DNA from: Pirellulales bacterium | Lineage (GTDB): Bacteria > Planctomycetota > Planctomycetia > Pirellulales > JACPPG01 | NCBI GenBank assembly: GCA_036499395.1 | Contig: DASYDW010000077.1 | Span: forward strand, 176,750-240,749 | Direction: 5' to 3' | DNA: 64,000 nucleotides | Notes under the pieces: generated by a model | The model's input: the letters and a program-made list of their open reading frames with translations, nothing else | Databases searched by the model: none | What the model was told of the DNA's origin: nothing | Shown: piece by piece, positions 42,092 through 50,493 of the stretch | Layout of the letters: each line of letters begins with the position of its first letter | Numbering within the stretch: position 1 is the stretch's first letter | Program-made: the position numbers and the translations under genes

Positions 42092-42540
42092 ACTTAGTGT
42101 TAAAAATCTTTTGCGATTTTAACGACCAATGATGTTCACGGTATCGCGACGATGTGGCAATGGTCGTTTTTGCGCGGCGAGAGTCGATTGCTCATGCCAG
42201 GTTTGGGCGGGGTAGATGTCGCATAAGCGGACTTCTGTAGGCGAACCTTTGTGACCCCCACAAAGGTAGGGAGATCAATCGGAGCGGCACGTCGGTTGGA
42301 AACACCGCGTCCTTAAGGCCAGGTGATTTTGCGATTCCCAAAGACGTGTGAGGCAATCCCACTGCGCGGTCTCGCGGGACTAGCACCCCCGTCAAAGAAG
42401 TGAACGGCTTGCGCGACGGTACGGCCGCGATCCCGAAACTACGCGGGGCTACGTCGTAGTTAGCCGGACTGAAGGGATGTGGCTCTGAAGCGAAGCCCCG
42501 AGCTTGGTGCATCCCGCAACCTTGCGGCATCAAGGCGCAT
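42092..42540. other. Hairpin-rich non-coding element between terminator and DUF1559 promoter
   Basis: About 350 bp (42192-42535) contains a series of strong hairpins read on the minus strand: CCGCAA-GG-TTGCGG, AACTACG...CGTAGTT, CCTTTGTG-GGGGT-CACAAAGG, and GCTC...GAGC around a TTCG loop. A 113-codon frame crosses it, but its sequence has no domain and is rich in Pro, Ser and Arg. It lies downstream of the PEP-CTERM gene's terminator and upstream of the DUF1559 promoter, so it is not the leader of either. Candidate structured RNA or mobile-element remnant. Confidence 0.4.
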
Positions 42541-42578
42541 AAAAAAAGCTGGGGACGACCTTGCGAGTCGTCCCCAGC
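42541..42578 (-). terminator. Rho-independent terminator of the PEP-CTERM gene
   Basis: GCTGGGGACGAC pairs with GTCGTCCCCAGC (12-bp stem, CTTGCGA loop), with seven T on the minus strand directly after it. It lies 135 bp after the stop at 42713. Confidence 0.88.
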
Positions 42579-42712
42579 CCGAACCTCGTCTCTGGGTGAG
42601 TTCCGCGTGATCGGCTCATGCGAGCGGCACTACGGACGCCTCACCCAACTTGCTATCGACTTCCCCAACCGCACCAGGAAGAGGAAGCTTTTCTGACAAC
42701 TCCCAAATCTGC

Positions 42713-43729
42713 TTACTTACGACGCTTCCAAGCCAAGGCAAGGCCCAGTGCGCCCAGACCGGCCAGCACGATCGTACCCGGCTCCGGGACTTGCGGCTGA
42801 ATCGTCTGGGTCGAGAACTGGTAGAAGATACCCGGGTTGGAGGTGGGGTCGTTGCCTTGCAGGTTGTACGTACCGTTGCCGGTCGGACCGTTCGACACCT
42901 GGTCGCCGATCAAGCCGAGGTAGGTACCGGTACCTGGACCGCTGGGGACACCACCGCCGGCGTTCGAGTAAGTACCGGGCATCTGAATGTCACCGGTCGT
43001 GACAATCTGAGCCAAGGGGACCGTGAGGACGCCGTTAACGAACTGGCTCGCAAGGGTCGACTGGGTCAGCGCGTTCGAACCGTTCGGTCCGTAAAGGCCG
43101 GTGAACATCATGTATTGGCCGACCGTGGCATTCGTTCCGGTTGGGCTCTGGACGGCTTGGTTGGCAGTGTCACCTGCTTGTACACCGGTACCGGAGTTCC
43201 AGACGAAGGCGGTCGGACCGATCGCGCTGATCGGGCCGAGTTGCCAAGCGGAGGGCAGCGTGCCAGTGGTACCTGCGGCGCTGTTCACACCCGTCAGGGT
43301 GCCGGAACCACTACCGTACCACCAGCTGTCGGCATACAGCGAGCGCTGTCCGCCGAGCGCCAGATCAGTTTGTACAGCCGGCACCAAGTCCGGGCCGGCC
43401 TGATTGGCATAGGAGCCGTTAACGATCGATTGGGCAGCACTGACGTCAGCGATGTTGGTGAGGCCGCCTTGGTTGAAAGGTATCCCGGCGGAGGTGGTTA
43501 GGCCGTTGCCGGCGAAAGTAACGTCTTGAACGACGAGCACCGGATTGGTGCCGGCACCGACAAGGTCAGCTGCCTTGACCTGGACGCCGAAGGTGACGAC
43601 CTGTTCACCGGCAGGAATGATGCTGTTGGTGGCATGGGTCGCCACACTCATCACGACAAGCTGAACGGCCTGGGCAGAAGAGACCATCGATAGGACGACG
43701 GCCGCTGCGACGAGGGATCGAAATTTCAC
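42713..43729 (-). CDS. PEP-CTERM sorting-domain protein
   Basis: 338 residues from GTG 43729 (AGGAG 8 bases upstream). Signal peptide MKFRSLVAAAVVLSMVSSAQA; a body rich in Gly, Asn, Thr, Val without a recognised domain; C-terminal VPEPGTIVLAGLGALGLAL followed by AWKRRK. The PEP motif, hydrophobic helix and basic tail direct such proteins to exosortase processing and the cell surface. No exosortase gene is in the window. Beginning and end are both signalled, and the terminator is clear. Confidence 0.92.
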   Translation of the reverse strand: MKFRSLVAAAVVLSMVSSAQAVQLVVMSVATHATNSIIPAGEQVVTFGVQVKAADLVGAGTNPVLVVQDVTFAGNGLTTSAGIPFNQGGLTNIADVSAAQSIVNGSYANQAGPDLVPAVQTDLALGGQRSLYADSWWYGSGSGTLTGVNSAAGTTGTLPSAWQLGPISAIGPTAFVWNSGTGVQAGDTANQAVQSPTGTNATVGQYMMFTGLYGPNGSNALTQSTLASQFVNGVLTVPLAQIVTTGDIQMPGTYSNAGGGVPSGPGTGTYLGLIGDQVSNGPTGNGTYNLQGNDPTSNPGIFYQFSTQTIQPQVPEPGTIVLAGLGALGLALAWKRRK

Positions 43730-44075
43730 TGTGTGCTCTCCTAGATGATGCGCAAGCTTAGAGAAAAGGCTCTTAGCGACTGACTAATAACAAAACGATA
43801 CTTTGAAAGTGGTCTTCGCAATTTCTCTGAGCCGTGTCGGATGCACCCTAGTGGGCTTCTATCCAGTTGGCTGTCAGAGGGCGTTGACCGTTGCCCCGAC
43901 TAGATGTCGTTCAAAGTTTCGCTTGCATTAGCACTTCGCTAGCTGGGCCGAATCTCTAACCTACGTCCCCTGGCGTCGCGATTGACGGCAGGTCTAGGTC
44001 ACACACACGCTTCGATCAAAACTACTCGATTCATGAAGCTGCTTGGCGCACAAACAGCCCCATAAAAATAAAACT
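43730..44075. other. 346-bp spacer upstream of the PEP-CTERM gene
   Basis: No gene seen. The part next to 43729 is AT-richer (taacaaaacgatactttgaaag) and probably holds the promoter of the PEP-CTERM gene. No terminator hairpin was recognised for the 44076 gene. Confidence 0.4.
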
Positions 44076-45548
44076 TTACACTAGTCTGCGACGGATTGCA
44101 AGCAATATTCCACCCAATCCGAGCAAAATCCAAGTTCCCGGCTCCGGGACCGAATTGGCGTTGCCGCCACCGGGCAAAGCGGGCGTGGTATGCAGCCAAT
44201 TGCTGGAAACCAACGCCAAATCCTGGGCGTTCACGATACCGTCACCGTTTATGTCACCTGTGCCCAAGTGCGCCGAATTCGCCGTGAGCCAATTGCTGGA
44301 AACCAGGGCCAAGTCTTGAGCGTTCACGACGCCATCGAAATTGGCGTCGCCAGTGGCGATATTCGCTTGGGCCGTGAAGGTGGCCGTAAAGTGCAAGTCA
44401 ATGAAGACGCCGGTTCCAATCGTCGACCCGTACAGGTGATTAGGATCCGTGGGGTCCGGACGAGAGGGATCGGGCGTCCCCTTCAGTCCGGCAAAATTAA
44501 TGTCGCCGTTTGAAGTGCCGAACGACATCGTGGCCGAATAGGGGACCGCCATCAGGTAAGTCCCTCCCGGTCCACGCGTGTACTGCCCTACGGCTGACGC
44601 TCCCAAATCATTGCTGATCGAGAGAAGGCCGTTCGTGCCATTGTTCGCCAGTTGATTGACCAGGTCGAAAAAGGACGAAGGCGTGAATTGGGCGACGTTA
44701 TTCGATCCATTATTCGCTTGAAAATTCGACGAAAAGGCCAACACGCCCGAGAAATGAATGTTGCTGGCATCAAACGACCCGGTGGTGGTCGGAGTTACCG
44801 TGACACCATTGCTCGACGCGTACCCGCCGGTACCGGTCAAGGCCGCCGTTCCGGCATCACCTTTTCCGGTAGGACCGAAACCAGCATCCAGGGGGCCACC
44901 ACCAACAACCGGGGCGAGGACCGTTCCGTACATCGACTGCTGAGCGGCAGTGCCATTCGCGAAAATGTTCGGACCCGAAGCTCCGACGAACGTTAGGCCA
45001 AGTTGAGAGGGGGTCGCATTGTTGTAAATGCCAGGCGTACCGGTCCCTCCCGAATCGGGATAATAGTTGCCGCTGAATGCGAATTGGGTCGTTGGATTGA
45101 AGTTGTTGAAATTGGCAATGACCGGCTCGGCGCCGAAATTAAGCGAGTTCAGGAAGTTATTTCCTACCGTGGTGAAGCTACCTGATGCCGACGATTGGGC
45201 AGAGTTCGTATAGCCCGGGTAGGAGCCAAAATTCGGATCGACACCAAAGTGAAATTGGCCATTGGCGTCGGTATACCCTTGCACATTGGGATCGAACTGA
45301 TTCTTGGCCTGGGGAACGCCATTATAGACTTGGATCCATTCCGGCTGGCCGTTGGGGTAATCGATTTCGCTCCCTAACGCGCCATCTGCCGAATTGAAAA
45401 CCACATCCCCGATGGCGCCCGAGAAAACGACCGGGCTCTGCGAGGGTTGAAAAACCCAGTTAATGTCGGCCTTCGCGGAGGAGCTTAAGAACCAGGCCAC
45501 AACGGCCACCGGCGCCAGGCCGTGCTTCCACGTGAGTCGATTAATCAT
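44076..45548 (-). CDS. Dockerin type I plus PEP-CTERM secreted protein
   Basis: 490 residues. Signal peptide (LAPVAVVAWFLSSSAKA), a body of about 360 residues rich in Asn, Gly, Phe and Thr, then a dockerin domain with two calcium loops (GDANFDGVVNAQDLALVSSNWL and GDINGDGIVNAQDLALVSSNWL). It ends with SVPEPGTWILLGLGGILLAI and a basic tail. Dockerins bind cohesin partners in other bacteria; in planctomycetes the partner is unknown. It shares the body layout, both loops and the ending with the 48825-50042 protein, so the two are paralogues. Confidence 0.93.
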   Translation of the reverse strand: MINRLTWKHGLAPVAVVAWFLSSSAKADINWVFQPSQSPVVFSGAIGDVVFNSADGALGSEIDYPNGQPEWIQVYNGVPQAKNQFDPNVQGYTDANGQFHFGVDPNFGSYPGYTNSAQSSASGSFTTVGNNFLNSLNFGAEPVIANFNNFNPTTQFAFSGNYYPDSGGTGTPGIYNNATPSQLGLTFVGASGPNIFANGTAAQQSMYGTVLAPVVGGGPLDAGFGPTGKGDAGTAALTGTGGYASSNGVTVTPTTTGSFDASNIHFSGVLAFSSNFQANNGSNNVAQFTPSSFFDLVNQLANNGTNGLLSISNDLGASAVGQYTRGPGGTYLMAVPYSATMSFGTSNGDINFAGLKGTPDPSRPDPTDPNHLYGSTIGTGVFIDLHFTATFTAQANIATGDANFDGVVNAQDLALVSSNWLTANSAHLGTGDINGDGIVNAQDLALVSSNWLHTTPALPGGGNANSVPEPGTWILLGLGGILLAIRRRLV

Positions 45549-45858
45549 CCTGGATAACCCTTGCCTATAAATGATTTCTCTGCCGGCCCCCTCTAGAGAG
45601 GAACCACCGCCAATCTCTAGATGCTAACCCGGCATTAAAAAGCTCGCAACATATTTTTTTGGAAAATCCCTTCTTTTCGGATTTGCCGTGACCATCCGTG
45701 AATTCACTCCGAAAGACTTGGATGCCACACTGCCCAGACGAGGGGATGGTCCTAAAAGAAACGGTCCCTCGCAACGCGATGGCTGCGAGGGACCGTGATC
45801 GTTTTCTTGCCGCACAGGACGGCGGCACTATTGCTGGTTCAAGTGCTCCTAGAGAGCC
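45549..45858. other. 310-bp spacer with a minus-strand terminator
   Basis: No gene seen. It contains the terminator at 45753-45796 for the upstream repeat protein and the presumed promoter of the dockerin gene (AT-rich stretch at 45640-45680). Confidence 0.5.
45753..45796 (-). terminator. Rho-independent terminator of the tandem-repeat protein
   Basis: ACGGTCCCTCGCA pairs with TGCGAGGGACCGT (13 bp), followed on the minus strand by TTTCTTTTAGG. It lies about 60 bp after the stop at 45859. Confidence 0.88.
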
Positions 45859-46911
45859 CTAGTCAGCCTTCTTGGCGTTGAAATCCAGAGTGCCGGTCTG
45901 ACCGCTGAGGTCATAGTCGACCTGCCCCTTGATCTTATCGCCCGTGACTTTGCCCTTGAACTTGGCGACGAGGGCCGTACCTTCGAAGTCGACGTTGATC
46001 TTGAACGAGACTTCCTCTCCGTCGATCTTGCCGTCCTCGAGCTTGACTTCCTTGCCATCGGGGGTCTGAGCGACGCCCTTGATCTTGTCGCCGTCGACTT
46101 CGATTTTCACACTGGATTTCAGCGTCTGGCCGTCGTCGGTCGTGACATCAACATCCCATTTTCCGGCCAATTTGCCACTGTCGCCAGCGGGACGCTTGGC
46201 AATGACGTCGAGCGTACCGGTCTGACCGCCGAGGTCGTAATCGACCGTGCCCTTGGCACCGGCGTCAACGGGCTTCAGCTTGAACTTGGCAACCAGTTCG
46301 CTGCCCTGGAAATCGAGAGTGACCTTGAAGGCCAGCTCGCCGTCCTTGACCGCGGCCTCGTCGATCTTGGCTTCAGTACCGTCCACACCAACGAATTTAC
46401 CGCCCAGCTTGTCGCCTTCCTTTTTCAGGGTCAGGGCTGCCTTCAGGGTCTGTCCGTCGTCGGTCTGGATGTCCAGGTCCCAAGTTCCTTCGTCGATCTT
46501 GCCACCGCCAGCTACGGCGCGACCCCCGGTGACGTCCAAATTGCCAGTTTGGCCACCCAAATCGTATTCGACGGTGCCCTTCAGATTCGAGCCTTCCTGC
46601 TTCAAGGCAAATTTGGCCACCAACTCGGTGCCCTGGAAGTCGAGAACGACCTTGAATGCCAGGTCATCTCCCTTGACCGAAATCTCATCGGCCTTGACTT
46701 CGGTGCCGTCCATGCCGACGAAAACCCCCTTCAGCTTGCCGTCGTCCTGGCTTAGCTTCAGCACCGATGCCAAAGTCTGCCCGTCGTCGGTCATGACCTT
46801 GAGGTTCCAATCGCCGACGGCCTTCGCCGCATCGTCAGCCTGGGCCAGGGAACTGCCCACGGCCAAAACAATCGCCCCGAATACCATCCCGCGGGCAAGA
46901 TACCGCTTCAT
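45859..46911 (-). CDS. Secreted protein of three tandem beta-rich repeats
   Basis: 350 residues from ATG 46911 (GGAGG 8 bases upstream). A signal peptide (VFGAIVLAVGSSLAQA) is followed by three ~105-residue copies. Each starts G-x-W-D/N-(L/V)-x-(I/V)-x-T-D-D-G-Q-T-L and ends DLGGQTGxLDV or DLSGQTGTLDF. Within each copy FKVxLDFQGxELVAKFxLK is nearly invariant. It is acidic and rich in Asp/Lys/Gly. Each unit looks like a small beta-barrel or lipocalin-like fold, by analogy only. No catalytic residues recur. Regular repetition in an exported protein suggests a binding or adhesive role. Divergent from the FGGY kinase gene. Confidence 0.85.
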   Translation of the reverse strand: MKRYLARGMVFGAIVLAVGSSLAQADDAAKAVGDWNLKVMTDDGQTLASVLKLSQDDGKLKGVFVGMDGTEVKADEISVKGDDLAFKVVLDFQGTELVAKFALKQEGSNLKGTVEYDLGGQTGNLDVTGGRAVAGGGKIDEGTWDLDIQTDDGQTLKAALTLKKEGDKLGGKFVGVDGTEAKIDEAAVKDGELAFKVTLDFQGSELVAKFKLKPVDAGAKGTVDYDLGGQTGTLDVIAKRPAGDSGKLAGKWDVDVTTDDGQTLKSSVKIEVDGDKIKGVAQTPDGKEVKLEDGKIDGEEVSFKINVDFEGTALVAKFKGKVTGDKIKGQVDYDLSGQTGTLDFNAKKAD

Positions 46912-47108
46912 AAAACAGCCTCCACGAAGAGAAGAAGAGTAAAAGGACCGAAAAAAGCTCGGCAAGCGGCAGGCGTCATTGAGCCTGGCAATCGGCGCCG
47001 AACTAGCAATCTACTGGGAAACCCCCGGAAAAGTTTCAAGAATCTCTACAATAGCAACGTGAAGAAGCGTCCACAAACAGTTTTTGACGCCGTTAGGCCA
47101 AGAAAACG

Positions 47109-47131
47109 ACGCGTTCTGGAAACGCGTTTTT
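47109..47131 (+). terminator. Hairpin plus T-run just upstream of the FGGY kinase
   Basis: ACGCGTT-CTGGA-AACGCGT then TTTTC, ending about 35 bases before ATG 47166. It reads as a terminator on the plus strand, the same direction as the kinase gene, so it could act as a leader attenuator. No leader peptide found. Confidence 0.5.
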
Positions 47132-47165
47132 CGATAGCTTTCTCAGCCTCGGGCAGAGAGCCTTG

Positions 47166-48632
47166 ATGAACGAACCGCTGACGCTGGGAATCGACTTAGG
47201 GACCGGGGGCGTACGGGCCATGGTGGCGACGGCCGACGGTCGTATTGTCGCGCAGAACGCCGTCGCCAACGAGACGAAACTTTCGCGGGAAGAAGGGCGT
47301 CACGAGCAATTGCCCCACGATTGGTGGCAAAATGTCAGGGAATGCCTGGGCGGCGTCGTCGAAGAGCTAAAACGTTCCGGTTTTCGCACCAGCCAGGTGC
47401 AAGGGATGGCCGTGGACGGCACCTCGGGAACACTGGTCGCGCTCGACGCGAATGATCAGCCGGTTCGGCCGGCGATTATGTACAACGACCCGCGCCCATC
47501 AGGCGAAGCCCTGATCCTGAACGACCTGGCGCGATCTTGGTGCGAACGCGCGGGCTACCGATTCGAGCCCTCGTTCGCGCTGGCAAAAATCATGTGGATG
47601 GCACGAAATGAAGAACAGCATTTTGTGCGGGCCGCGCGCTTCGTGCACCAAGCCGATTACATCGTGGGCCAGTTGACCGGCGACTTCGGTGTGACCGATT
47701 ACAGCAACGCACTGAAGACCGGCTACGACCTGATCGAGGAGAAATGGCCGGCGTGGATGACCGAACTGCCGGGCGTCACCGAACGGCTGCCGCGCGTTGT
47801 CGCACCAGGGGCGCCGGTGGGAACTGTGACTGAGCGGGCGGCCGAGGCGACTGGATTGCCGGTCGGATTGACGGTGCTGGCCGGCGCCACGGACGGCGTC
47901 GCGGCAGCGGTCGCCGCCGGTGTGCGCAAGACGGGAGATTACAACACGACACTCGGCACGACGCTCGTCTTCAAGGGAGTTACCGAACGGCTGATGCGAG
48001 ACCCGCAGGGACTCATCTACTCGCACAAGTTGCCTGGCGGAAAATGGTTGCCCGGTGCAGCGAGCAATACGGGATCGTCATGGATCCGGGCGTGGTTTGG
48101 CGCGGCGCCGCCGGCGGAACTTGACCGTGCGGCGCGTGAGTTTCTACCGGGGCGACTTGTGGGTTATCCACTGGTAGGGCGCGGTGAACGCTTTCCCTTT
48201 CAGCACGCGGACGCCGAGCGGTTTATGCTGCCCGATCCCGTCGATGCGAACGAAGCATTCGCGGGGTTTCTGGTCGGTACGGCGATTGTGGAACGGCTGG
48301 CTTATGAAGTCCTCGACAGTGCTTGTGGAACTACCGGAGGTGCCGTCTACTCGACCGGCGGTGGCAGCAAGAGCGATGTCTGGATGCAATGCCGCGCGGA
48401 CGTAACGCAACGAGTCCTGCATCGGCCGGCCGTCGCCGAGTCGGCTTTCGGTAGCACCATCTTGGCGGCGGCCGGAACCGTCTTTTCCTCGTTAGCGGAA
48501 GCGACAGCGGCTATGGCCAAAACGGCTCACTCGTTCGCGCCTGAGACGAAGAATGCGGCGCAATACGATGATCTATTTAGAAAGTTCCGCGCAGAGCTCG
48601 AGAGGCGCGGGTATCTGGCGGCGCCACCGTAG
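47166..48632 (+). CDS. FGGY-family carbohydrate kinase (xylulokinase-like)
   Basis: 488 residues from ATG 47166 (a TTG one codon earlier is less likely). N-terminal phosphate loop LGIDLGTGGVRAMVAT; VDGTSGTLVALDANDQPVRPAIMYND; C-terminal GATDGVAAAVAAGVRKTGDYNTTLGTT and the FGGY-type adenosine region TGGGSKSDVWMQCRADV. The family phosphorylates sugars or polyols such as xylulose, ribulose and erythritol. Exact substrate cannot be read from sequence. It stands alone with no isomerase or transporter nearby. The terminator-like hairpin at 47109 may regulate it. Confidence 0.92.
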   Translation: MNEPLTLGIDLGTGGVRAMVATADGRIVAQNAVANETKLSREEGRHEQLPHDWWQNVRECLGGVVEELKRSGFRTSQVQGMAVDGTSGTLVALDANDQPVRPAIMYNDPRPSGEALILNDLARSWCERAGYRFEPSFALAKIMWMARNEEQHFVRAARFVHQADYIVGQLTGDFGVTDYSNALKTGYDLIEEKWPAWMTELPGVTERLPRVVAPGAPVGTVTERAAEATGLPVGLTVLAGATDGVAAAVAAGVRKTGDYNTTLGTTLVFKGVTERLMRDPQGLIYSHKLPGGKWLPGAASNTGSSWIRAWFGAAPPAELDRAAREFLPGRLVGYPLVGRGERFPFQHADAERFMLPDPVDANEAFAGFLVGTAIVERLAYEVLDSACGTTGGAVYSTGGGSKSDVWMQCRADVTQRVLHRPAVAESAFGSTILAAAGTVFSSLAEATAAMAKTAHSFAPETKNAAQYDDLFRKFRAELERRGYLAAPP

Positions 48633-48730
48633 GCAATCGCATCGCTGGCGGGCTCTTGAAGCATAGTTTCATCATGAGTCGCTGGTCGAAACATCTTTCT
48701 TGAAGGGGAACCGACGGCAGATCCGCGCAT

Positions 48731-48769
48731 GAAAAAAGCCTTCTCAAGGCCGAGGCACTTGAGAAGGCT
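48731..48769 (-). terminator. Rho-independent terminator of the second dockerin gene
   Basis: AGCCTTCTCAAG pairs with CTTGAGAAGGCT (12 bp), followed on the minus strand by TTTTTTC. It lies 56 bp after the stop at 48825. Confidence 0.88.
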
Positions 48770-48824
48770 GTATTTGAGAACGCTCTGCTTGAAAAGTTAT
48801 GTCGGATATCGAACGAAACGGCCT

Positions 48825-50042
48825 TTAACTTCGCAAGCGACGCCGTTTCCAAAGAAGGGTGACGCTTCCCAGTCCGAGCAGCAACCAGGTGCTGGGCTCA
48901 GGCACAGATTGATTGATTGCCGAGGGTCCACCTATGTCCCCTGGAGTACCGCCGCCGGCAATAGGAGCCATTACTGAGGCGGGAACCGTCGGCGTAGTCT
49001 TCAGCCAGTTGCTGGAAACCAAGGCCAAGTCCTGAGCGTTCACGATACCGTCGCCATTGACGTCGCCGGTACCGAGCTTCGCCGCATTGGTCGTTAGCCA
49101 ACCGCTAGAGACCAGGGCCAGATCCTGGGCGTTGACAACGCCATCGAAATTGGCGTCACCGGCGGCGATATTGGCGGTAGCAGTGAGGTTGTAGCTCAAA
49201 TTGATGTTGTAATAGAGCGCACCGAATGACCCTGAGTCGTTAAAAGCGGGAAGTGGCACGTGCATCACGTAAGTGCCGCCGGCACCGCGGGTGATAATTC
49301 CCATGGGATTGGTGTTATCGCTTGGCGATGCGGTACCTACCTCATTCAGCGAAAATGCGCCCTGACCGCCAGTTGTATTTAGATTCAGGGCGAGGTTGAT
49401 ATTGAATTGACCGGTGATCGCCAGTGTTTGCGCGTTGAAGTTGCCACCGGCATCAACCGGCATCGGCGCTGCGGCATGCAAATTGGTGATTGGGTCCTTA
49501 TCGCCTGTCCCATTACTGAAAGTACCGTAGCTCGTCGAGATGCTGACTTTGCCGCCGTCAGTATTGTTATTCGCATAACCTCCGGTCGGAACCAGATTGC
49601 CAGCAATGCTCTGCTGAATCGGAGTGCCGTAGTTGCTGGGTGGCGAGGTGAATTGGACGGGGTTGGGAAGCAAATCCCCGGAATTTTGAACTACTGTCTG
49701 AGCATTCGTAAGATTAATGCCGTTGGGGTCTGGTTCGGCGCCAAAATTCAGGCTCTGCAAAAAATTGTTGCCCACCGACGTCATAGTGCCGACGCTGTAG
49801 GTTGACAGGCTGTTGGTGAAGCCCGGAAAGAGCGTGATGTTGTTATCCGTCTGCGGCACCATGTTGTAGAGTTCGTCGATGTTGTTATTCGCATCGAAGC
49901 CGCCGATTTGACCTGTCAGGGTCACAGCCGAGCTATTTTGCAGAACCCAAGTGATGTCGGCGCGCGCCACATTGGCAACGAGCAAAGCGACTGCTAGCGA
50001 CGCTGCGAATCCGCGCAGTGCACTCGAACGATGTTTCTTCAT
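48825..50042 (-). CDS. Dockerin type I plus PEP-CTERM secreted protein (paralogue)
   Basis: 405 residues from ATG 50042; the frame is open 48 codons further without a signal peptide. Signal peptide RGFAASLAVALLVANVARA; a body with repeated N/G/T-rich strands; dockerin loops GDANFDGVVNAQDLALVSSGWL and GDVNGDGIVNAQDLALVSSNWL; then SVPEPSTWLLLGLGSVTLLW and RRRRLRS. Body and dockerin align closely with 44076-45548, including GNNFLQSLNFGAEPDPNG versus GNNFLNSLNFGAEPVIA. Probably a duplication; the tandem repeat protein and the kinase lie between the two copies. Confidence 0.93.
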   Translation of the reverse strand: MKKHRSSALRGFAASLAVALLVANVARADITWVLQNSSAVTLTGQIGGFDANNNIDELYNMVPQTDNNITLFPGFTNSLSTYSVGTMTSVGNNFLQSLNFGAEPDPNGINLTNAQTVVQNSGDLLPNPVQFTSPPSNYGTPIQQSIAGNLVPTGGYANNNTDGGKVSISTSYGTFSNGTGDKDPITNLHAAAPMPVDAGGNFNAQTLAITGQFNINLALNLNTTGGQGAFSLNEVGTASPSDNTNPMGIITRGAGGTYVMHVPLPAFNDSGSFGALYYNINLSYNLTATANIAAGDANFDGVVNAQDLALVSSGWLTTNAAKLGTGDVNGDGIVNAQDLALVSSNWLKTTPTVPASVMAPIAGGGTPGDIGGPSAINQSVPEPSTWLLLGLGSVTLLWKRRRLRS

Positions 50043-50493
50043 GTGATTTTGCGCCTTCCCAAAGGCCCCCCAGACTCCGACAGGTATGCAACCGGCACCA
50101 TACCGGAAAAAAATCTCCCACCAGTCTTTACTACCAACCGAAACCAACGATGGCAAGGGATTTAGCGCTTTTTTTTGGATTTCCAAATTTAACGTTTGCG
50201 CTCAAACTTTTTGGATTTTCCGATCCCCCCGCAACACAACACGATAAAACGTGGCTGCATTCGATTTACCCGACATCGTTGGGGGGGTGCGAACTCAACA
50301 AAACCGGCTTGCAGATACTGACAATTACCTGGCCCCGGATCATCTCGATCCGCGCTCTGATGAGCTGGCAGCAATCGAGCGTAAACTAGTAGATGGTCTC
50401 TCCGACGGGTCGCGCGCGTCCCGCGGATTCAAATCGATTTCCAGACGCTCTTTCGCCCTGAAACGCGTTCCAAGGGCGATGTTTTGCTAGGCC
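50043..50493. other. 451-bp divergent region with AT-rich segment
   Basis: No gene seen. Bases 50160-50230 are clearly AT-rich (gcttttttttggatttccaaatttaacg) in a GC-rich surrounding. It should carry the promoters of the dockerin gene and of the methyltransferase. Confidence 0.5.

Noticed and set aside
42192..42533. 113-codon minus-strand frame
   Set aside because: Crosses strong hairpins, no domain, unconvincing start; treated as a possible RNA or repeat instead.
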